Origin: Roseomonas nitratireducens
Lineage (GTDB): Bacteria; Pseudomonadota; Alphaproteobacteria; Acetobacterales; Acetobacteraceae
Length of the DNA stretch: 64,000 nt
Direction: 5' to 3'
Assembly: GCF_017813355.1 (NCBI RefSeq)
Contig: NZ_JAGIYZ010000012.1
Span: 107,455-171,454, forward strand
Of the stretch, positions 27,482 through 37,063 are shown piece by piece. How positions within the stretch are numbered: the stretch's first letter is position 1; each line of letters begins with the position of its first letter. Below the pieces are notes generated by a model that saw only the letters and a program-made list of their open reading frames with translations, was not told where the DNA came from and made no database searches. Position numbers and translations under genes: made by a program.

Positions 27482-28396
27482 ATGCCGAACATGCTCGAGG
27501 GTAAGGTCGCCATCGTCACGGGGGCCGGCAACGGCATCGGGCGCGAGATCGCCATCATGATGGCCGGCCAGGGTGCCAAGGTCATCATCAACGATGTCGG
27601 CGCCTCCGTCTCCGGCGAGGGCCAGGACGCCACGCCGGCGCAGCAGACCAAGGCGATCATCGCGCAGAACGGCGGCGTGTCCGAGATCTCCTCCGACAGC
27701 GTCGCGACCTGGGCCAGCGCGCAGAAGATCGTGCAGGCGGCGATGGACCATTTCGGCCGCATCGACATCGTCGTGAACAATGCCGGCATCCTGCGCGACC
27801 AGATCTTCCACCGCATGACGCCGGAGGAATGGGACTCGGTCATCGCCGTCCACCTCTCGGGGTCCTTCTACGTCTCCCGCGCCGCGGCGACGCATTTCCG
27901 CGCCCAGCAGTCGGGCGCCTTCGTACATATGTCCTCGACTTCCGGCCTGATCGGCAATTTCGGCCAGGCGAACTACTCGGCGGCCAAGATCGGCATCGTC
28001 GGCCTGTCGAAGTCCATCGCGCTCGACATGGCGCGCTTCAACGTGCGCTCGAACTGCATCGCGCCCTTCGCCTGGAGCCGCATGACCGGCACCATCCCGG
28101 CGGAAACGCCCGAGCAGAAGCGCCGCGTCGAGCGCATCATGCAGATGACGCCGGACAAGAACGCGCCGCTCGCGGTCTTCCTCGCCTCCGACGCGGCGAA
28201 GGACGTGACGGGGCAGATCTTCTCCCCCCGCATGAATGAGCTGTTCGTCTATTCCCAGATCCGGCCGATCAAGTCGGTGCACCGCCAGGAAGGCTGGACG
28301 CCGGAAGCGATCGCCGAATACGCGCTGCCGTCGCTCGCGCAGGGCTTCTCGAAGCTCGAGCGGTCCGGCGACGTCTTCTGCTGGGATCCGATCTGA
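27482..28396 (+). CDS. SDR family 3-hydroxyacyl-CoA dehydrogenase-like oxidoreductase
   Basis: A 304-residue short-chain dehydrogenase. It has the NAD(P) loop VTGAGNGIGREIAIM, NNAG in VVNNAGILRD, the catalytic Ser of HMSSTSGLIGNFGQ and YSAAK as Tyr-x-x-x-Lys. The long extra C-terminus (about 60 residues after the core, EGWTPEAIAEYALPSLAQGF) resembles the dehydrogenase unit of multifunctional beta-oxidation enzymes (MFE-2), which makes an acyl-CoA substrate likely. GAGGAGG lies before the ATG. It is followed closely by a small secreted protein and an acyl-CoA synthetase. Confidence 0.82.
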   Translation: MPNMLEGKVAIVTGAGNGIGREIAIMMAGQGAKVIINDVGASVSGEGQDATPAQQTKAIIAQNGGVSEISSDSVATWASAQKIVQAAMDHFGRIDIVVNNAGILRDQIFHRMTPEEWDSVIAVHLSGSFYVSRAAATHFRAQQSGAFVHMSSTSGLIGNFGQANYSAAKIGIVGLSKSIALDMARFNVRSNCIAPFAWSRMTGTIPAETPEQKRRVERIMQMTPDKNAPLAVFLASDAAKDVTGQIFSPRMNELFVYSQIRPIKSVHRQEGWTPEAIAEYALPSLAQGFSKLERSGDVFCWDPI

Positions 28397-28404
28397 GTCC
28401 CGGC

Positions 28405-28854
28405 ATGCGGCGGATGCTCGTCCTGGCGTTCTGCGCCATCTCGGCATCCGCCGCCGCCGCCGCGCCGCGCCAGGTGCTGGACGCCGTCCAGCGCCTGCCG
28501 CCCGCGGCGTCGCTCGACCCCGCGCTGCGGGCCGCACCCTGCGCCTTCGCCCCCGTCGCGCGGCACCTCGACCCGCTGCCCGCCAACATCGCCTGGGCGC
28601 AGCCGCGCGCGGCGGTGCTGTTCGCGGACCTGCCCGGCCTGGCCGCCGGCCAGCGCGCCGCGGTCATACGCCCGACGCGCGAACTGATGGCCCGCGCCGC
28701 GACGCGCGCCCGCATCGCGGAAGGCGGCATCACGCTGCACGCCATCGACCTTTCCCCCCTGCCGGCCGATGCGGCAGCACCGGCCTTCCTCGCCATCCAC
28801 ATCGCCCCGCCCGCCGCGCCGCCCGAAGGCTGCGTCGCGGCGGGCCCACGCTGA
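28405..28854 (+). CDS. Small secreted protein of unknown function
   Basis: A 149-residue protein with a clear Sec signal (MRRMLVLAFCAISASAAAAA then PRQ). The mature part is Ala/Pro-rich with two Cys (in APCAFAPVARHL and PEGCVAAGPR) that could form a disulfide. No family is recognised. It sits 8 bases after the SDR stop and 16 bases before the acyl-CoA synthetase, in what looks like one transcription unit. Coding is supported by frame continuity, signal peptide and spacing. Confidence 0.6.
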   Translation: MRRMLVLAFCAISASAAAAAPRQVLDAVQRLPPAASLDPALRAAPCAFAPVARHLDPLPANIAWAQPRAAVLFADLPGLAAGQRAAVIRPTRELMARAATRARIAEGGITLHAIDLSPLPADAAAPAFLAIHIAPPAAPPEGCVAAGPR

Positions 28855-28870
28855 TCCGGACCGCACAGCC

Positions 28871-30922
28871 ATGACCGCGCTCGCTTCCGCCCTGCTCAAC
28901 CCGCGCCGCATCGCCCTGGTCGGCGCCTCGGCGGATGCGACGCGCCTGACGGCGCGCGCGCAGGTCTATCTGCGCAAGCACGGCTTCGACGGGGACCTGT
29001 ACCCGGTCAACCCGCGCGCCGAGACGGTGCTCGGCGAGAAATCCTACGCGACCATCGCCGACATCCCCGGCCCGGTCGACCTCGCCTACCTGCTGCTCGG
29101 CACCGAGCATGTGGAAGGCGTCATCGCCGATGTCGCGGCGAAGGGCATCCCGCTCGCCGCCATCCTCGCCGATGGCTTCGCGGAGGCCGGCGACGAAGGT
29201 CGCGCGCGGCAGGAACGCCTGCTGGCGACCGCGCGCGCGGCGGGCGTGCGCATCCTCGGGCCGAACTCGATGGGGCTGATCAACCTCAACGCCCGCACGG
29301 CGTGCTCGGTGAACGCTGCGCTGGAAGCCGAAAGCCTGCCCGCCGGGCGGCTCGCCCTCGTCTCCCAGTCGGGCTCGATGCTGGGCGCGATCATGGCGCG
29401 CGGGGCGGCGCGCGGGCTCGGCTTCTCCCACCTCATCAGCACGGGCAACGAGGCCGATCTGTCGGCGAGCGAGATCGCCGGCCTGCTGGTGGACGACCCG
29501 CAGACGGATGCGATCCTGCTGTTCCTGGAAGCGATCCGCCGCGCGGACCTGCTGGCGGAGGCCGCGCGCCGCGCGCATGACGCGGGCAAGCCGATCATCG
29601 CCTTCAAGCTCGGCCGGTCCTCCTTCGGCGCGGAGCTCGCCAACAGCCATACCGGCGCGCTGGCCGGGTCCGACGCGGCCGCGGACGCCTTCTTCCGCGC
29701 CAACGGCATCGCGCGCGTGACGATGATCGAGGCGCTGCTCGAAGCCCCCGCTTTGTTCATCGGGCGGCGCCCGATCGCGGCCCCCAAGCGCGCGGTCTCC
29801 GTCATGACCACCACCGGCGGCGGCGGGGCCATGGCCGTCGACGCGCTGGGCGTGGCCGGCATCGAGACGCGCGCACCCGACCCCGTCGCGGTCGAGGGGC
29901 TGAAGGCCGCCGGCCTGCCGCACCATGGGCGGATGATCGACGTGACGCTGGCGGGCACGCGGGCGGACAAGGTGCAGTCCGCGCTCGCCGCGCTGGCGGC
30001 CGACCCGCATACCGACCTGGCGCTGTCGGTCATCGGCTCCTCCGCCCAGTTCCGGCCGCATGACGCGGTGGCGGGCATCCTGGGCGCAGCGAGGGCCGGG
30101 CTGGCCAAGCCCATCGCCGCCTTCCTCGTGCCGCAGGCGGACCTGTCGCTGCGCATGCTGGGCGAAGCGGGCATCCCCGCCTTCCGCACGCCGGAATCCT
30201 GCGCCGACGTGATCCGCGCCTTCCTCGACTGGCGGGCGCCGCGCGCGCAGCCCAGCGCCGCGGCCGTCGCCCATGCGCTGCCCGCGCGGCCGGACGAGGC
30301 CGATGCGCGACATCTGTTCGGCGCGCTGGGCCTCGCGACCCCCTTCGCGGTGATGGCGACGCCGGATGCCGTGCCGGACGGGCTCGCCTATCCGGTGGCG
30401 CTGAAGATCCTGTCGCCGGATCTCGCGCACAAGACGGAGGTCGGCGGCGTCGCGCTGAACATCGCGGATGCCGCCGCGCTGCGGCGCGCGGCCACCGAGA
30501 TGCTGGCCCGCGTGCGCGCCAAGGCGCCGGGGGCAACCATCACCGGCTTCCTCGCCCAGCCCATGGCGAAGGGGCTGGCCGAGGCGATCCTCGGCTTCCG
30601 GCGGGACCCCGAAAGCGGCCCCGTCGTGCTGGTCGGCGCCGGCGGCGTCATGGCGGAACTGCACCGCGACACGGCGCTGCGCTGCGCGCCGGTCGGGCTC
30701 GAGGAAGCGCACGCCATGATCGAGGAGGTGAAGGGGCTGAAGCCGCTCGCCGGCTGGCGCGGGCTGCCGAAGGGCGACCTCGACGCGCTGGCGCGGGCGA
30801 TCGTCGCCGTCTCCCGCCTCGCCGCCGTGGCGGAGGTCGCGGAAGCCGAGATCAACCCGCTGATCGTCCATGCCGAGGGCCAGGGCGTGACGGTGGCCGA
30901 TGCCTGGGTGGTGCGTGGCTGA
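28871..30922 (+). CDS. Acetate-CoA ligase family protein (ADP-forming acyl-CoA synthetase, fused)
   Basis: A 683-residue single-chain ADP-forming acyl-CoA synthetase, which makes acyl-CoA from acid, CoA and ATP through a phosphohistidine. Domains in order: CoA-binding Rossmann fold (ALVGASADATRLTARAQVYL ... GYPVNP-like), succinyl-CoA-ligase-like part with GPNSMGLIN, LVSQSGSMLGAIMARGAARG and the SHTGALAGSDAAADAFFR segment, then an ATP-grasp domain (PVALKILSPDLAHKTEVGGV, VLVGAGGVMAEL, AEINPLIV). The substrate could be acetate, propionate or an aromatic acid. It follows an SDR of beta-oxidation type, which suggests acid breakdown. Confidence 0.87.
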   Translation: MTALASALLNPRRIALVGASADATRLTARAQVYLRKHGFDGDLYPVNPRAETVLGEKSYATIADIPGPVDLAYLLLGTEHVEGVIADVAAKGIPLAAILADGFAEAGDEGRARQERLLATARAAGVRILGPNSMGLINLNARTACSVNAALEAESLPAGRLALVSQSGSMLGAIMARGAARGLGFSHLISTGNEADLSASEIAGLLVDDPQTDAILLFLEAIRRADLLAEAARRAHDAGKPIIAFKLGRSSFGAELANSHTGALAGSDAAADAFFRANGIARVTMIEALLEAPALFIGRRPIAAPKRAVSVMTTTGGGGAMAVDALGVAGIETRAPDPVAVEGLKAAGLPHHGRMIDVTLAGTRADKVQSALAALAADPHTDLALSVIGSSAQFRPHDAVAGILGAARAGLAKPIAAFLVPQADLSLRMLGEAGIPAFRTPESCADVIRAFLDWRAPRAQPSAAAVAHALPARPDEADARHLFGALGLATPFAVMATPDAVPDGLAYPVALKILSPDLAHKTEVGGVALNIADAAALRRAATEMLARVRAKAPGATITGFLAQPMAKGLAEAILGFRRDPESGPVVLVGAGGVMAELHRDTALRCAPVGLEEAHAMIEEVKGLKPLAGWRGLPKGDLDALARAIVAVSRLAAVAEVAEAEINPLIVHAEGQGVTVADAWVVRG

Positions 30923-30944
30923 GGCGCGTGCCACGCTGCCGCCC

Positions 30945-31757
30945 ATGAGCCCCGCCGACCTGATCCGCGCCCGCTACGGGTCGCTTCCCTTCGAGCCGCC
31001 GGCCGAGCTGCCGCCCGCCCTCGCCGCGCTGCTCGACCGGCGCGTCACGCGCCGCTACCGCGCCGAGGACGTGCCGGACCCGCTGCTCGACACGGTGCTG
31101 GCCGCGGCGCAATCCGCGCCCTCGAAATCCGACCTCCAGCAATACTCGATCATCGTCACGCGCGACGCGGCGAAGATCGGCAAGGTCGCCGACTGGATCG
31201 GCACCATGCCCTGGATCAAGGACGCGCCGGTGCTGCTGCTGTTCTGCGGCGACATGCGGCGCGGGCAGATGGCCTGCGCGCGGCACGGGCGGGCGCATGC
31301 GAACAACAACATGGACACCTTCCTGAACACGGCGGTGGACGCCGCACTCGCCATGGGCATGGCCATCGCGGCGGCGGATGCGGCGGGGCTCGGCACCTGC
31401 CCGATCTCCTACGTGCGCAGCCATATCGAGAAGGTCGGGCCGCTCTTCGGCCTGCCGGAGGGCGTCTATCCGGTCGCGGGGCTAACGCTCGGCTGGCCGG
31501 CTTCGCGCAACGAGATCACGCCGCGCCTGCCGCCTTCCGTCGTGGTGCACCGGGAACGATACGACGACGCGGCGCTGCCCGCGGCACTCGACGCCTATGA
31601 CGCGCTGCGCCCGCGCCAGAAGCCGCGCTATCCGGAGGTGCACGGCCCCGCGCCGGAAGGCTGCACCTGGTCGGAGAACGGCGCGCGGCAGCTTTCCGTG
31701 CCGGAACGCTTCGGCTTCCGCGCCTGGCTGCGCCTGCGGGGCTTCGCGCTTGACTGA
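30945..31757 (+). CDS. Nitroreductase family FMN oxidoreductase
   Basis: A 270-residue flavoprotein of the nitroreductase fold. RRVTRRYRAEDVPDPLLDTV is the FMN-phosphate-binding start, AAQSAPSKSDLQQYS the next FMN contact, and GLGTCPISYVRSHIEKV the C-terminal motif. The NAD(P)H-dependent substrate is unknown; a role in quinone or nitro-group reduction is common. The ATG at 30945 lacks a strong ribosome site; a GTG at 30915 overlapping the previous stop is a good alternative. Its end overlaps the NUDIX start by 8 bases. Confidence 0.83.
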   Translation: MSPADLIRARYGSLPFEPPAELPPALAALLDRRVTRRYRAEDVPDPLLDTVLAAAQSAPSKSDLQQYSIIVTRDAAKIGKVADWIGTMPWIKDAPVLLLFCGDMRRGQMACARHGRAHANNNMDTFLNTAVDAALAMGMAIAAADAAGLGTCPISYVRSHIEKVGPLFGLPEGVYPVAGLTLGWPASRNEITPRLPPSVVVHRERYDDAALPAALDAYDALRPRQKPRYPEVHGPAPEGCTWSENGARQLSVPERFGFRAWLRLRGFALD

Positions 31758-32421
31758 CGCGGCGGCCGACAATCCAGGTGGGGCGGATGCGGAAGGCCAT
31801 GCGCGCCGCACCGTCCGCCCGCGCGACGCGGCGAGCCTGATCCTCTGGCGCCAGGGGCCCTCGGGGCCGGAGGTGCTGATGGGACGGCGCCACGCCAAGC
31901 ACCGCTTCATGCCGGACGTGATGGTCTTCCCCGGCGGGCGCGTCGATCCCGACGACCACCGCCAGCCGGCCATCCGCGAACTGCCCCCGGCCACGCGGCG
32001 GATGCTGGAACGCCGCGCGCCGGCGGGCCGCGCGCGCGCCATCGGCATCGCCGCCGCGCGCGAATTGTTCGAGGAGACGGGCCTGGTGCTCGGCGAACGG
32101 CGCGGCGACGGCGTCGCGGCCGATCTCGGCGCCCTGCACTACATCTGCCGCGCCGTGACGCCCGGTGGGCGGCCGATCCGCTTCAACGCCCGCTTCCTCG
32201 CCGCGCCGGCGGAAGCCGTGCATGGCGAGATCGCCGGGTCGGGGGAACTCGAGGACCTCGACTGGTACACGCCCGAGGCGGCGCATCGGCGCCACGTCGC
32301 GGACATCACGGGCAAGGTGCTGGTGGAATTCCTCGGCTGGCTGGAGATGACGCCGCGGGCGCGGTCGTCGCGGCCGCTGATCGTCTTCCGCGGCATGGAC
32401 AACCGGCACGAGGAACGATGA
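31750..32421 (+). CDS. NUDIX hydrolase
   Basis: A 223-residue NUDIX-fold protein. The core is DAASLILWRQGPSGPEVLMG, VFPGGRVDPDD and a Nudix box read as GIAAARELFEETGLVLGE (the REx2Ex(E)G core is present as RELFEETG). An insertion between PGGRVD and the box (about 40 residues, APAGRARA) is typical of the NUDT19/CoA-diphosphatase-like branch. It probably hydrolyses a CoA or nucleoside diphosphate derivative. The TTG start overlaps the nitroreductase stop, consistent with coupling. Confidence 0.8.
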   Translation: MTDAAADNPGGADAEGHARRTVRPRDAASLILWRQGPSGPEVLMGRRHAKHRFMPDVMVFPGGRVDPDDHRQPAIRELPPATRRMLERRAPAGRARAIGIAAARELFEETGLVLGERRGDGVAADLGALHYICRAVTPGGRPIRFNARFLAAPAEAVHGEIAGSGELEDLDWYTPEAAHRRHVADITGKVLVEFLGWLEMTPRARSSRPLIVFRGMDNRHEER

Positions 32422-32535
32422 CCCGCCGCCGTGACCGGGCCGCAGGGAGCGCGCGAGCGGCGCCCTGACCTTCGAGGGCGCCTGTGCGCTGATCGGCCCG
32501 GGCCGGCGCTTCCGGTCGGTCGGCCTCCGCCTCGC

Positions 32536-32754
32536 CTACTCGCCCCGACCGGAATGCAGGGCGTCGGGACCCTGGCGCCGCGGTTCCAGCATCATCAGCC
32601 CCACCAGCATCAGCGCCCCGCCGCCGAGCGCCAGGAGCGCGGCATAGGCGAGCGGCATGCGCCCCGGCGCGGTGGCGTCGCCGAGCAAAAGCAGGATGAG
32701 CAGCAGGGTGCCGGCGAGGCCGGTGGTGATCAGCGTGATGGGGATGACAGGCAT
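32536..32754 (-). CDS. Small two-helix membrane protein
   Basis: A 72-residue protein, MPVIPITLITTGLAGTLLLI then a second hydrophobic stretch MPLAYAALLALGGGALMLVG, ending in a charged tail (EPRRQGPDAL). GGAGG sits 7 bases before the ATG, which decides this start within a longer open frame. The family is unknown. It faces away from the amino-acid ABC genes. Two transmembrane segments and a good ribosome site are the evidence that it is real. Confidence 0.55.
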   Translation of the reverse strand: MPVIPITLITTGLAGTLLLILLLLGDATAPGRMPLAYAALLALGGGALMLVGLMMLEPRRQGPDALHSGRGE

Positions 32755-32903
32755 GGTGGCGCCTCCGTTCATCCAGCAGTTGAACAGCACGCGGAGGCGC
32801 CAGCGGGACGCTCCAGCGGCGGTTTTGTGGCGGTGCCTGCATGGACAGCAGGGCAGCCATCTGGAAATGTTGCAGCCGCACACATGACCAGGAGGTTTCC
32901 ACC

Positions 32904-33742
32904 ATGCGCAGGCTGATCGCCGCCGCCCTCGTTTCCGCCGCCATGGCGGGGCCAGCCCTGGCCCAGGGCCAGCCGCCGCTGCGCTGCGCGGTGGACGGAA
33001 CCTTCGCCCCGCACGCCTTCCCGAACCTCCAGGGCGGCGTCCAGGGCTTCCAGATCGACCTGTTCCGGGAAGTCGCGCGCCGCATGGGCCGCGAGATCGT
33101 GATCGACAGCGCCGCCTTCTCGGGACTCATTCCGGCGCTGAACGCCGGGCGCTACGACTTCCTCTGCGCGCCGACGACCGTGACGCGCGAGCGCGCCGAG
33201 GCGCTGCTGTTCACCGAGGGCTACATCTGGACCGAGCTGCAGTTCGGCATCCGCCGCGGCACGGCGCCGATCCGGTCCGAGGAGGACCTGCGCGGCAAGA
33301 CGATCAGCGTGAACAAGGGCACGCCCTACGAGCAGTGGGTGAACAACAACCGGGAACGGCTGAACCTGACGCTGCTCGCCTTCGACAGCCAGGCGGACGC
33401 GGCGCAGGCCGTGATCCAGGGGCGCGCCTACGCGAACCTGTCGGGCAACACGGTCGTGCGCTTCTCGGCCTCCCGCAATCCGCAATACGTGGCTGACTTC
33501 GTGCTGCCCGGGTCGCGCCTGCACTGGGGCACGCCCTTCCGTCGCGACTCGGGCGCGATGCGCAACCAGGTCGAGGACATCCTGACCTGCATGAAGCGCG
33601 ACGGCTTCATCGCCCGCATCTCCGAGCGCTGGTTCGGCGACCGCCCCGGCCCCGACCAGGCGGAGAACATCGAGTTCCCCGGCTATGGCCCGCCGGACAT
33701 GCCGGGCTACGACCCGACGCCGCAGAACCCGCGCTGCGGCTG

Positions 33743-33743
<1 letters not shown>
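32904..33743 (+). CDS. Polar amino-acid ABC importer, substrate-binding protein
   Basis: A 279-residue periplasmic binding protein (SBP_bac_3 type). The signal [21 protein letters not shown] is followed by the binding fold: [54 protein letters not shown] and [26 protein letters not shown] precedes the ATG. The Arg that usually grips the ligand carboxylate is probably in the [10 protein letters not shown] region or near RERAEAL; the specificity is unknown. It heads a four-gene importer operon. Confidence 0.88.
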
Positions 33744-34495
<752 letters not shown>

Positions 34496-34498
34496 GGC

Positions 34499-35179
34499 AT
34501 GACCGGCTGGGAGCGGTTCACCGACAGTTTCTTCAATGCGCGCGTCATGGCGCAGTACCTGCCGAAGATCGTCGAGGGCTTCTTCCTGACGGTGGAGCTC
34601 GCGGCGCTGATCATCGTGGCGGGGCTGGCGCTCGGGCTGCTGCTGGCGCTGGTGCGCGCCTTCGGCATCAGGCCGCTCAACTGGCTGATCATCTTCCTGG
34701 TGGACCTGTTCCGCGCCCTGCCGCCGCTGGTCATCATCGTGCTGCTGTTCTTCGGGCTGCCGAATGCGGGCGTCGAACTCTCCGGCTTCGTCGCATCCTG
34801 GCTCGCGCTGACGCTCGTGCTGATGGCGTTCTCGGAGGAGATCTTCTGGGCCGGCATCACCTCCGTGCCCAAGGGGCAGTGGGAGGCGGCGCGCTCGACC
34901 GGGCTCGGCTTCGTGCAGACGCTGGGCTGGGTGGTACTGCCGCAGGCGCTGCGCATCACCATCCCGCCGCTGACCAACCGCACCATCGCGATCACCAAGG
35001 GGACGGCGCTCGCTTCCGTAGTGGCGGTGCCGGACATCCTGGGTGCCGCGAATGCCGGCGTGTCCTTCTCCTTCAACCCGTCGCCGCTGACGCTCGGCGC
35101 GATCGCCTACCTGGTGCTGTTCTTCCCTGTCGTCGTGCTCGGCCGGTGGATCGAGACGCGCTTCGCGTGGAAGAGGTAG
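34499..35179 (+). CDS. Polar amino-acid ABC importer, permease 1
   Basis: A 226-residue permease of the HisMQ family with about five hydrophobic segments. The EAA loop is EAARSTGLGFVQTLGWVVLPQALRI, and the next part PPLTNRTIAITKGTALASVV is characteristic. It probably pairs with the following permease as a heterodimer. The gene begins 3 bases after the ATPase stop. Confidence 0.9.
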   Translation: MTGWERFTDSFFNARVMAQYLPKIVEGFFLTVELAALIIVAGLALGLLLALVRAFGIRPLNWLIIFLVDLFRALPPLVIIVLLFFGLPNAGVELSGFVASWLALTLVLMAFSEEIFWAGITSVPKGQWEAARSTGLGFVQTLGWVVLPQALRITIPPLTNRTIAITKGTALASVVAVPDILGAANAGVSFSFNPSPLTLGAIAYLVLFFPVVVLGRWIETRFAWKR

Positions 35180-35185
35180 CGAGCG

Positions 35186-35860
35186 ATGGACCTGTTCCTC
35201 GAGACCTTCTTCAGCTGGCAGATCATCAGCGAGGCCTGGCCCATCCTGTGGCAGGGGCTGCAGGCGACGCTGATGCTCTCGGTGCTCGTCGTGCCGCTCG
35301 GCGTGGCGGGCGGCATCATCCTCGCCACCCTGTCCACCGTGCGGAACCCCTGGGTGAAGTGGCCGCTGCGCGCCTGGGTGGACACCTTCCGCGCGCTGCC
35401 GCCGCTGGTGCTGCTGGTGTTCATCTTCGCCGGGCTGCCCTTCATCGGGCTGGATGTCGGCGCCTGGGGCGCGGTCGCGATCGGCTTCTTCCTGAACACC
35501 GGTGCCTATTACGGGGAGATCCTGCGCGCGGGCATCGAGAGCGTGCCGCGCGGGCAGATCGAGGCGGCGCGCTCCACGGGCCTGACGCGCGGGCAGACCA
35601 TGGCGCATGTCGTGCTGCCGCAGGCGGTGCGGAACGTGCTGCCGGACCTGATCTCGAACACGCTGGAAGTGGTGAAGCTGACCTCCATCGCCTCCGTCGT
35701 CGCGCTGCCCGAATTGCTGTTCCAGGCGCGCCAGGCGCAGAGCGTGACCTACAACGCGACGCCGATCATGGCCGCGGCGGTGGCGTATTTCATCCTGCTG
35801 TGGCCGCTGGTGCGGCTGCTGTCGCGGCTGGAGAACCGGCAACTGGCCGGGCGCCGGTGA
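35186..35860 (+). CDS. Polar amino-acid ABC importer, permease 2
   Basis: A 224-residue HisMQ-type permease paralogous to the one before it. It has AYYGEILRAGIESVPRGQ, the EAA loop EAARSTGLTRGQTMAHVVLP and NTLEVVKLTSIASVVALPEL. It completes the order binding protein-ATPase-permease-permease. A strong hairpin starts 5 bases after its stop, so the operon probably ends here. Confidence 0.9.
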   Translation: MDLFLETFFSWQIISEAWPILWQGLQATLMLSVLVVPLGVAGGIILATLSTVRNPWVKWPLRAWVDTFRALPPLVLLVFIFAGLPFIGLDVGAWGAVAIGFFLNTGAYYGEILRAGIESVPRGQIEAARSTGLTRGQTMAHVVLPQAVRNVLPDLISNTLEVVKLTSIASVVALPELLFQARQAQSVTYNATPIMAAAVAYFILLWPLVRLLSRLENRQLAGRR

Positions 35861-35864
35861 GGGC

Positions 35865-35890
35865 GGGGGGAGAAGGGAACTTCTCCCCCC
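35865..35890 (+). terminator. Terminator-like hairpin ending the amino-acid ABC operon
   Basis: A perfect 11-bp stem (GGGGGGAGAAG / CTTCTCCCCCC) closes a GGAA loop. It starts 5 bases after the permease stop and has no U-tract. The same GGAA-capped stem recurs at 55876, 55959 and (inverted) 57509, so it is also a member of a dispersed repeat family. Confidence 0.6.
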
Positions 35891-35893
35891 GAA

Positions 35894-36000
35894 CCGGGCG
35901 CCCATCGGCGTTGCTCCGCAACGTCGATGGGACCCGGACCCCCCTCAACCTTCTTTGTGACCAAAGAACGGAGGGGGTTCGGGGGAGGTTCCCCTCCCCC
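35894..36000. repeat. Run of three further hairpins filling a convergent gap
   Basis: After the first hairpin come three more. CCGGG/CCCGG encloses CCCATCG-CGTTGC and GCAACG-CGATGGG (35894-35937). CCCCCT/AGGGGG encloses TTCTTTG-TGAC-CAAAGAA (35940-35977). GGGGGAG/CTCCCCC closes at 35981-36000. Together they occupy almost all of the gap between the permease and the DUF3237 gene. The wording GGACCCCC...AACCTTCTTTG recurs near 55981-56000, so this is a mobile or repeated intergenic element rather than a simple terminator. Confidence 0.6.
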
Positions 36001-36008
36001 GACCTTCG

Positions 36009-36476
36009 TCAGGCCACCGCATACACGTCGTAGGTCGGCCCGCTCGGCGGCCGCTGGCCCACGCCCACCGCGACGATCTTGTTCATCCAGGCCAGCTCCG
36101 CCGCCCCCGTCTCGAACCGCACGGCGGTACGGAAATAGTATTCGGACGGATCGACCGCCTGCCCGCCATTGAGCCGCGCCAGGACCTCCGGCGTGCCCGT
36201 GCGGATGCCCGTGTAGTGCATGTAGACGATGCCGCCGCCCTCGGCCTTCAGTGTCAGGCGCACATCCATGTGCGCCGTGCCGTCGGCATCGACGCGCAGC
36301 CAGTCGGCCGCGGTGCCGGGCAGCACCTCCCCCTTGAAGCGCGGCCCCTCGGCCGTGCCGCCGGTGACGGGCACGATGCGCAGCTCCCCGTTGCGCGTCG
36401 CGCCCACGGATTGCGGCGCGCCGACGGACAGCACCACGCGGAACAGGAACTCGGTCTTGAGCGGCAGCGGCGTCAT
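36009..36476 (-). CDS. DUF3237 family protein
   Basis: A 155-residue DUF3237 protein, a small beta-barrel-like family of unknown function found beside catabolic genes. Visible family parts are TEFLFRVVLSVGAPQSVGAT, PRFKGEVLPGTAADWL, DADGTAHMDVRLTLKAEGGG, IVYMHYTGIRTGTPEV and the end FETGAAELAWMNKIVAVG. AGGGGAG lies 6 bases before the ATG. It is transcribed in the same direction as the rhodanese gene 43 bases upstream. Confidence 0.82.
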   Translation of the reverse strand: MTPLPLKTEFLFRVVLSVGAPQSVGATRNGELRIVPVTGGTAEGPRFKGEVLPGTAADWLRVDADGTAHMDVRLTLKAEGGGIVYMHYTGIRTGTPEVLARLNGGQAVDPSEYYFRTAVRFETGAAELAWMNKIVAVGVGQRPPSGPTYDVYAVA

Positions 36477-36519
36477 GGCGTTCTCCCCTGGATGACGAGG
36501 CGGGGAGGATGCCGCGACG

Positions 36520-36969
36520 TCAGCGTTGCCGCCAGGGCAGCCCGTCCGCCTTCCAGCCGGCGACGGTGCCGCGATGGCCCTCGCCGTCCACCGGGCCTTC
36601 GAAGCCGTCCGCCACGTTGAAGGCGTGCGGGAAGCCCGCCGCCTGCGCCGCCTGGCCCGCGGCGAGGGAGCGCGCACCGGATCGGCAGATGAAGTAGATC
36701 CGGTGCAGCGGCGTCAGCCCCGCCTTGTGCAGGTGGTCCGCGAAATGGGAGTTCATCTGCATCGTCGGGTAGAGCTGCCAGGGGATAAGGACCGGCTGCT
36801 TGCCCAGGCTCGCCAGGTCCGGGATGCCGACGAAGTTCCACTCGGCGTCGGTGCGCACGTCGACAAGGGCGGCCTGCGGGTCGTCGCGCAGCGCGGCCCA
36901 GGTCTCCTCGGGGCTGATGTCCGGCACGCCTGCCACGGTCGACTCCTCGTATTGATCGGGAGGATACAT
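36520..36969 (-). CDS. Rhodanese-like sulfurtransferase
   Basis: A 149-residue single-domain rhodanese. DISPEETWAALRDDPQAALV and DVRTDAEWNFVGIPDL are the conserved start, and the active-site loop is FICRSGARSLAAGQAAQ with the persulfide-forming Cys near residue 99. The role is sulfur transfer or detoxification; the partner is not known. The ATG overlaps, in opposite sense, a possible upstream start of the TetR gene, so the two share one promoter region. Confidence 0.85.
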   Translation of the reverse strand: MYPPDQYEESTVAGVPDISPEETWAALRDDPQAALVDVRTDAEWNFVGIPDLASLGKQPVLIPWQLYPTMQMNSHFADHLHKAGLTPLHRIYFICRSGARSLAAGQAAQAAGFPHAFNVADGFEGPVDGEGHRGTVAGWKADGLPWRQR

Positions 36970-37063
36970 GGTGCAGCGCGGGATCGAGGACAACAACGGT
37001 GCTGGCGGCGCCGGCACGGGGCGCCTACATGATGCGCTGACGCGTGACGGAATCCCTCACTCC

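Noticed and set aside
32422..32535. A possible short frame reading ALTFEGACALIGPGRRFRSV between the NUDIX gene and the small membrane protein
   Set aside because: It has no start or ribosome site and is only about 30 codons long; it may be a remnant but cannot be supported.
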